DNA from: Bradyrhizobium iriomotense | GTDB lineage: Bacteria > Pseudomonadota > Alphaproteobacteria > Rhizobiales > Xanthobacteraceae | Reading direction: 5' to 3' | NCBI RefSeq assembly: GCF_018129405.1 | Contig: NZ_JAFCLP010000008.1 | Span: 232,518 to 296,517 of the forward strand | DNA length: 64,000 nucleotides | In this document: in pieces, positions 60,911-64,000 of the stretch | Layout: every line of letters begins with the position of its first letter | Numbering within the stretch: position 1 is the stretch's first letter | Made by a program: the position numbers and the translations under genes | Notes under the pieces: generated by a model | The model's database searches: none | Seen by the model: the letters and a program-made list of their open reading frames with translations, nothing else | Told to the model about the DNA's origin: nothing

Positions 60911-62092
60911 CTATTCCGCCGGGCACGCCGCGACTGCGGTCGCGGTGCGGTCGAGCTGGAGACTCCACAGCGCCAGCACGAGGCCTACCGCGGTGATGCC
61001 GGCTGCGACCAGCGGCAGTGCGGAAAGGCCGAGCCCGCGATCGATGGCGACACCCCCGGCCCAGGCACCCAGCGCGTTGCCGAGATTGAACGCGGCGATG
61101 TTAAGGCTGGAGGCGAGCGTGCGGCCGCTGGGGCCGGCGGCCTCCAGCACGCGAAGCTGGAGCGGCGCGACGGTTGCGAAGGCGGCGATGCCGAGCAGCA
61201 GGATCAGCACGACGCTGACAATCTTGACCGACAGCACTGCGGCGAGTCCAAGCAGCACGAGGGCGAGCGCGGCCAGCGTGCCGATCAGGGCGCTCGCGAG
61301 GCCACGGTCGGCGAGCCTGCCGCCGGCGACGTTGCCGATCGCAAGGCCAACGCCGAACACCAGCAGGATCGGCGACACAGCGGCCTCCGAAAAGCCGGTG
61401 AAGCGCGTCAGGATCGGCTGGATATAGGTGAAGACGACGAACAGGCCGGCAAAACCGAACACGGTCATGGCAAGGCCCAGCAGCACCTGCGGGCGGCCGA
61501 GCACCGCGACCTCTTCAGCGAGCGAGATCGGCTTGTCGCCATTGCCGACATGACCCGGTACGAGTGCAGCAACCACCGCGAACGCGATCACGCCGATGAC
61601 AGTCACCGCCCAGAACGCCGCGCGCCAGCCGAGCATCAGGCCGAACCAGGCGCCGAAGGGTACGCCCAGCAGCGTTGCGACCGTGAGGCCGATGAACATG
61701 GTCGCAATCGCCGAGGCGCGCTTGTCCTCGGCGACGAGGCCGGTGGCCACCACCGAGCCGACGCCGAAGAACGTGCCATGGGCCAGCGAGGTGAGCACGC
61801 GGGCCGCCATCAGCAATTCGTAGTTGGGGGCCAGCGCGCAGGCGGCATTGCCGAGCGTGAAGATCGCCATCAGCGCCAGCAGCACGGTTTTGCGCGGCAG
61901 CCGTCGCGTGGCCAAGGTCAGCACCGGCGCCCCAACGAATACGCCGAGCGCATAGCCGGAGATGAGCAGGCCCGCGACCGGCACGGAGACATGCATGTCG
62001 GCAGCGACCTGCAGCAGCAGGCCCATGATGATGAATTCGGTGGTGCCGATGCCGAAGGCACCGGCGGTGAGCGCGAGAACGGCGGGAGGCAT
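60911..62092 (-). CDS. MFS transporter (DHA1 family, AraJ-like exporter)
   Basis: 393 codons from the ATG of MPPAVLALTAGAFGIGT. Twelve hydrophobic segments, with the early GTTEFIIMGLL and the loop GYALGVFVGAPVLTLATRR typical of sugar/drug exporters of the AraJ group. It is divergent from a LysR gene and upstream of an aldo/keto reductase, so it may export a compound that the regulator senses. The substrate is unknown. Confidence 0.92.
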   Translation of the reverse strand: MPPAVLALTAGAFGIGTTEFIIMGLLLQVAADMHVSVPVAGLLISGYALGVFVGAPVLTLATRRLPRKTVLLALMAIFTLGNAACALAPNYELLMAARVLTSLAHGTFFGVGSVVATGLVAEDKRASAIATMFIGLTVATLLGVPFGAWFGLMLGWRAAFWAVTVIGVIAFAVVAALVPGHVGNGDKPISLAEEVAVLGRPQVLLGLAMTVFGFAGLFVVFTYIQPILTRFTGFSEAAVSPILLVFGVGLAIGNVAGGRLADRGLASALIGTLAALALVLLGLAAVLSVKIVSVVLILLLGIAAFATVAPLQLRVLEAAGPSGRTLASSLNIAAFNLGNALGAWAGGVAIDRGLGLSALPLVAAGITAVGLVLALWSLQLDRTATAVAACPAE

Positions 62093-62147
62093 GCGTTGCT
62101 CCAATGGATGAGACGAGCCACGCAGATAGCTGCACTGCGGCAAAACC

Positions 62148-62164
62148 ATTAGAATGTCCGCAAT
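62148..62164. promoter_or_regulatory. LysR-type box between the MFS and LysR genes
   Basis: ATT-N11-AAT (ATTAGAATGTCCGCAAT), a T-N11-A motif with symmetric flanks, 27 bases before the LysR start and 56 bases before the MFS start. Confidence 0.55.
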
Positions 62165-62190
62165 CCAATCATTTGTGACGTGAATTCAAC

Positions 62191-63144
62191 ATGGCCCGTT
62201 TCGACACCAACCGCTCGGCCGAGATGGAGGTCTTCGTCCGCGTCGTCGACCTCGGCGGCTTCACCCAGGCCGCGCGAAAACTGCGCCTGACGCCGTCGGG
62301 CGTGAGCAAGCTGATCTCGCGGCTGGAGGCGCGGCTCGGCTCGCGCCTGATCAACCGCACCACGCGCAAGCTCACGCTGACGGAGGAAGGCCAGGCCTTT
62401 TACGACCGCGCCGTGCGCATCCTCAGCGAGATGGAGGAAGCCGAGCGCGAGGCAGCCTCAGGCGCGGCGCCGCGCGGCCGCCTCACAGTCAACAGCAATA
62501 TCCCCTTCGGCATGCTGCATGTGATGCCGCTGATTCCGCGCTTTCTGGCGCAACATCCCGACGTCACGCTCGACCTGGTGCTGACCGACACGCTGATCGA
62601 CCTGATGCAGGAGCGGGCCGACGTCGCCATTCGCGTCGGCCCCTTGCGCGCCTCGCGCCTGGTCGCGCGAAAGCTCGGCACCAGCCGCATGGTCGTGGTC
62701 GGCGCGCCGAACTATCTCGCCCGCTTCGGCACGCCAAAAATTCCTGCGGATCTCGCCGATCACCGCGGCATCGGCTGGACCTTTCCGCGCAGCATCCGCG
62801 GCTGGTCGTTTAGGCGTGGCGACCACACCGAGGAAGCCATGCCGCCACCGGCCGCGCGCGCCAGCGACGGCGAAGCCGCCCGACGCCTCTGCCTCGGCGG
62901 CGTCGGCCTCGCCCGCCTCGCCCTCTTCCATATCGGCCCCGACATCGAAGCCGGGCGCCTCGTGCCGGTGCTGCAAGGCTACAATCCCGGCGACCGCGAA
63001 GACATCCACGCCGTCTATGTCGGTCACACCGCCCCGCTACCCGCCCGCGTGCGCGCGTTCATCGATTTCCTCGCCGAGCATGTAAAGGTAAGCGATCCCG
63101 CGCTGAAACGGGCCGGGGACGGGAGGTGGAAATTGGTTGGATGA
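62191..63144 (+). CDS. LysR-family transcriptional regulator
   Basis: 317 codons. The winged helix-turn-helix is at ~residues 10-68 (AEMEVFVRVVDLGGFTQAAR, LRLTPSGVSKLISRLEARLG) and the effector domain follows from ~95 (GRLTVNSNIPFGMLHVMPLI). It is divergent from the MFS/aldo-keto reductase operon, which it presumably controls. It ends six bases before the 3' end of tRNA-Ser on the other strand. Confidence 0.95.
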   Translation: MARFDTNRSAEMEVFVRVVDLGGFTQAARKLRLTPSGVSKLISRLEARLGSRLINRTTRKLTLTEEGQAFYDRAVRILSEMEEAEREAASGAAPRGRLTVNSNIPFGMLHVMPLIPRFLAQHPDVTLDLVLTDTLIDLMQERADVAIRVGPLRASRLVARKLGTSRMVVVGAPNYLARFGTPKIPADLADHRGIGWTFPRSIRGWSFRRGDHTEEAMPPPAARASDGEAARRLCLGGVGLARLALFHIGPDIEAGRLVPVLQGYNPGDREDIHAVYVGHTAPLPARVRAFIDFLAEHVKVSDPALKRAGDGRWKLVG

Positions 63145-63150
63145 GGCCCG

Positions 63151-63240
63151 TGGCGGAGAGAGTGGGATTCGAACCCACGGTACGGTTTCCCGCACACACG
63201 CTTTCCAAGCGTGCGCCTTAAGCCACTCGGCCATCTCTCC
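63151..63240 (-). tRNA. tRNA-Ser (anticodon GGA)
   Basis: 90 bases, 5' end at 63240 (GGAGAGATGGCCGAGTGG) and encoded CCA at 63153-63151. The long variable arm, G-box GGTTCGAATCC and anticodon loop CTTGGAAAG (anticodon at 63206-63204) define class II tRNA-Ser for UCC/UCU. Confidence 0.97.
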
Positions 63241-63435
63241 GGAGCGCCCTCTCTTGAAGGGGCGCCGGTGATTTTGCAAGGGATCGCGGGAGAATCGGGT
63301 GAATTTTCCGTAAGCTATTGTATTTAAACAATAATATCAGGCGTTGGCGGCCCCCGCGGAACCGCCGCGGGCTGAACCGGAGGCGGGTTTGGCGCGACGA
63401 TTCACCTGAGGCCACCAAACACGACCGGGGACGCC
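63241..63435. promoter_or_regulatory. Divergent region between tRNA-Ser and the small exported protein
   Basis: An AT-rich island at 63308-63338 includes the inverted repeat TATTGT-ATTTAA-ACAATA (63316-63333). A GC hairpin CCCGCGG-AACCG-CCGCGGG lies at 63353-63371, in the probable leader of the next gene. Confidence 0.4.
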
Positions 63436-63777
63436 ATGACCATCCGCAAGACCATCGCCGCACTGAGCCTGATTTCGGCCCTCGGCTCCGCCTTTGCCGT
63501 GCCGGCGCTGGCACAGGTCTGCACCCGGCAAGGCGTCGATGTCAGCTGCGACGACGGGCGGCGCGGGGTGCTGTCGGGCGATGCCATCCTCTGGCCGGAC
63601 GGGACGCGCTCGAGCTCGACGCCGCATCAGAGCGTCATCATCGGCAACAAGAGCTCGGTGCATGTCGGGCCCGGCGTGTTCGTCGGCCAGGGCAAGGGCA
63701 TGGTGCCGCTGGACGATCCCAACGCGCCGAACAAGCGGCAATGCGCGATTCTGGAGGGCGTGTCGTATTGTTATTGA
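63436..63777 (+). CDS. Small exported protein of unknown function
   Basis: 113 codons from ATG. A signal peptide (MTIRKTIAALSLISALGSAF) ends near PALAQVC. The mature part has four Cys (two near the start in VCTRQGVDVSCDDG, two at the end in CAILEGVSYCY), probably two disulphides, and a G/V-rich middle (VIIGNKSSVHVGPGVFVGQG). No family recognised, but it looks like a genuine small periplasmic protein. Confidence 0.7.
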   Translation: MTIRKTIAALSLISALGSAFAVPALAQVCTRQGVDVSCDDGRRGVLSGDAILWPDGTRSSSTPHQSVIIGNKSSVHVGPGVFVGQGKGMVPLDDPNAPNKRQCAILEGVSYCY

Positions 63778-63783
63778 TTCTTC

Positions 63784-63926
63784 CTTCTCCCCTTGCGGGA
63801 GAAGGTGGCGCGAAGCGCCGGATGAGGGGTTGCATCCACGAACTATACTGCAAGAGACTCACGCGTGGAGAGAGACCCCTCACCCGTCTCGCCGCTAACG
63901 CGACGAGCCACCCTCTCCCGCAAGGC
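63784..63926. repeat. Palindromic repeat, family B
   Basis: TTCTCCCCTTGCGGGAGAAG at one end and CCACCCTCTCCCGCAAGG at the other, with GGATGAGGGG and CCCCTCACCCG as inverted inner arms. Nothing recognisable follows to the window edge. Confidence 0.75.
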
Positions 63927-64000
63927 TACGACATTCACACTTCTCGGAAGGCTTGTGGCCGGGCTCGGAAGCTGACTCTCTATGGGCAAGATTCGCACAC

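Noticed and set aside
63151-63240. tRNA-Ser as an integration site for a mobile element
   Set aside because: No integrase gene and no direct repeat of the tRNA 3' end was noticed within the window.

Overview
This window is chromosomal DNA from a high-GC alphaproteobacterium of the order Hyphomicrobiales, most likely Bradyrhizobium or a very close relative. The evidence is the gene content and order (secA, a parvulin and argJ-mutT; comF, grxC, a nitrilase and DUF1178; ubiG, lysC, ptsP, prfA, prmC and DUF4167; phaR, phbA and phbB), an acdR-acdS pair typical of plant-associated rhizobia, and many short palindromic repeats of the kind scattered through Bradyrhizobium intergenic DNA. The genus is inferred from memory of the families and was not checked by a search. 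The window looks like stable chromosome with a few accessory patches. I see no insertion sequence, prophage, CRISPR array or rRNA, and only one tRNA (Ser-GGA).

Layout. 1-2.4 kb: the end of accA and an L,D-transpeptidase lipoprotein. 2.5-4.1 kb: a small accessory patch with a DUF3883 protein and a VapBC-type toxin-antitoxin pair. 4.3-12.7 kb: an amide uptake and hydrolysis cluster (amidase, two permeases, two ATPases, a Tat-exported binding protein), plus an AmiC-like binding protein without a signal peptide and a divergent MarR regulator. 13-18.9 kb: secA, a periplasmic peptidyl-prolyl isomerase, argJ and a MutT-type Nudix protein. 19-34.6 kb: housekeeping genes, including an NDUFAF5-like methyltransferase, comF, grxC, a nitrilase-family amidase, DUF1178, ubiG, lysC, ptsP (the first enzyme of PTS-Ntr), prfA-prmC, DUF4167, gloB and a cupin. 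34.7-43 kb: an EamA exporter, the polyhydroxybutyrate genes phbB and phbA with their regulator phaR, an aminotransferase, an esterase and an unrecognised exported protein. 43-50.5 kb: a PilZ-PAS-PAS-GGDEF diguanylate cyclase, a Cds1-like cysteine desulfhydrase, acdR-acdS (ACC deaminase) and recQ. 50.7-55.6 kb: a polysaccharide deacetylase, the methionine genes metY-metA and a TadG-like secreted protein. 55.6-64 kb: an amidase with a histone-H1-like tail, divergent from a translationally coupled pair (UDG-fold protein and aminohydrolase), then an aldo/keto reductase, an MFS exporter with a divergent LysR regulator, tRNA-Ser and a small exported protein.

The two most interesting loci are these. 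First, the amide cluster reproduces the AmiC-like plus MarR-like plus amidase logic known from Rhodococcus nitrile hydratase loci, but without a nitrile hydratase and joined to a urea/amide-type ABC transporter. Second, at 55.6-59.9 kb an amidase with a DNA-binding-like basic tail faces a uracil-DNA-glycosylase-fold gene that overlaps an ATZ/TRZ-type aminohydrolase by four bases. I know of no described system of that composition. A third theme is that several families of palindromic repeats sit exactly at, or supply, the stop codons of neighbouring genes.
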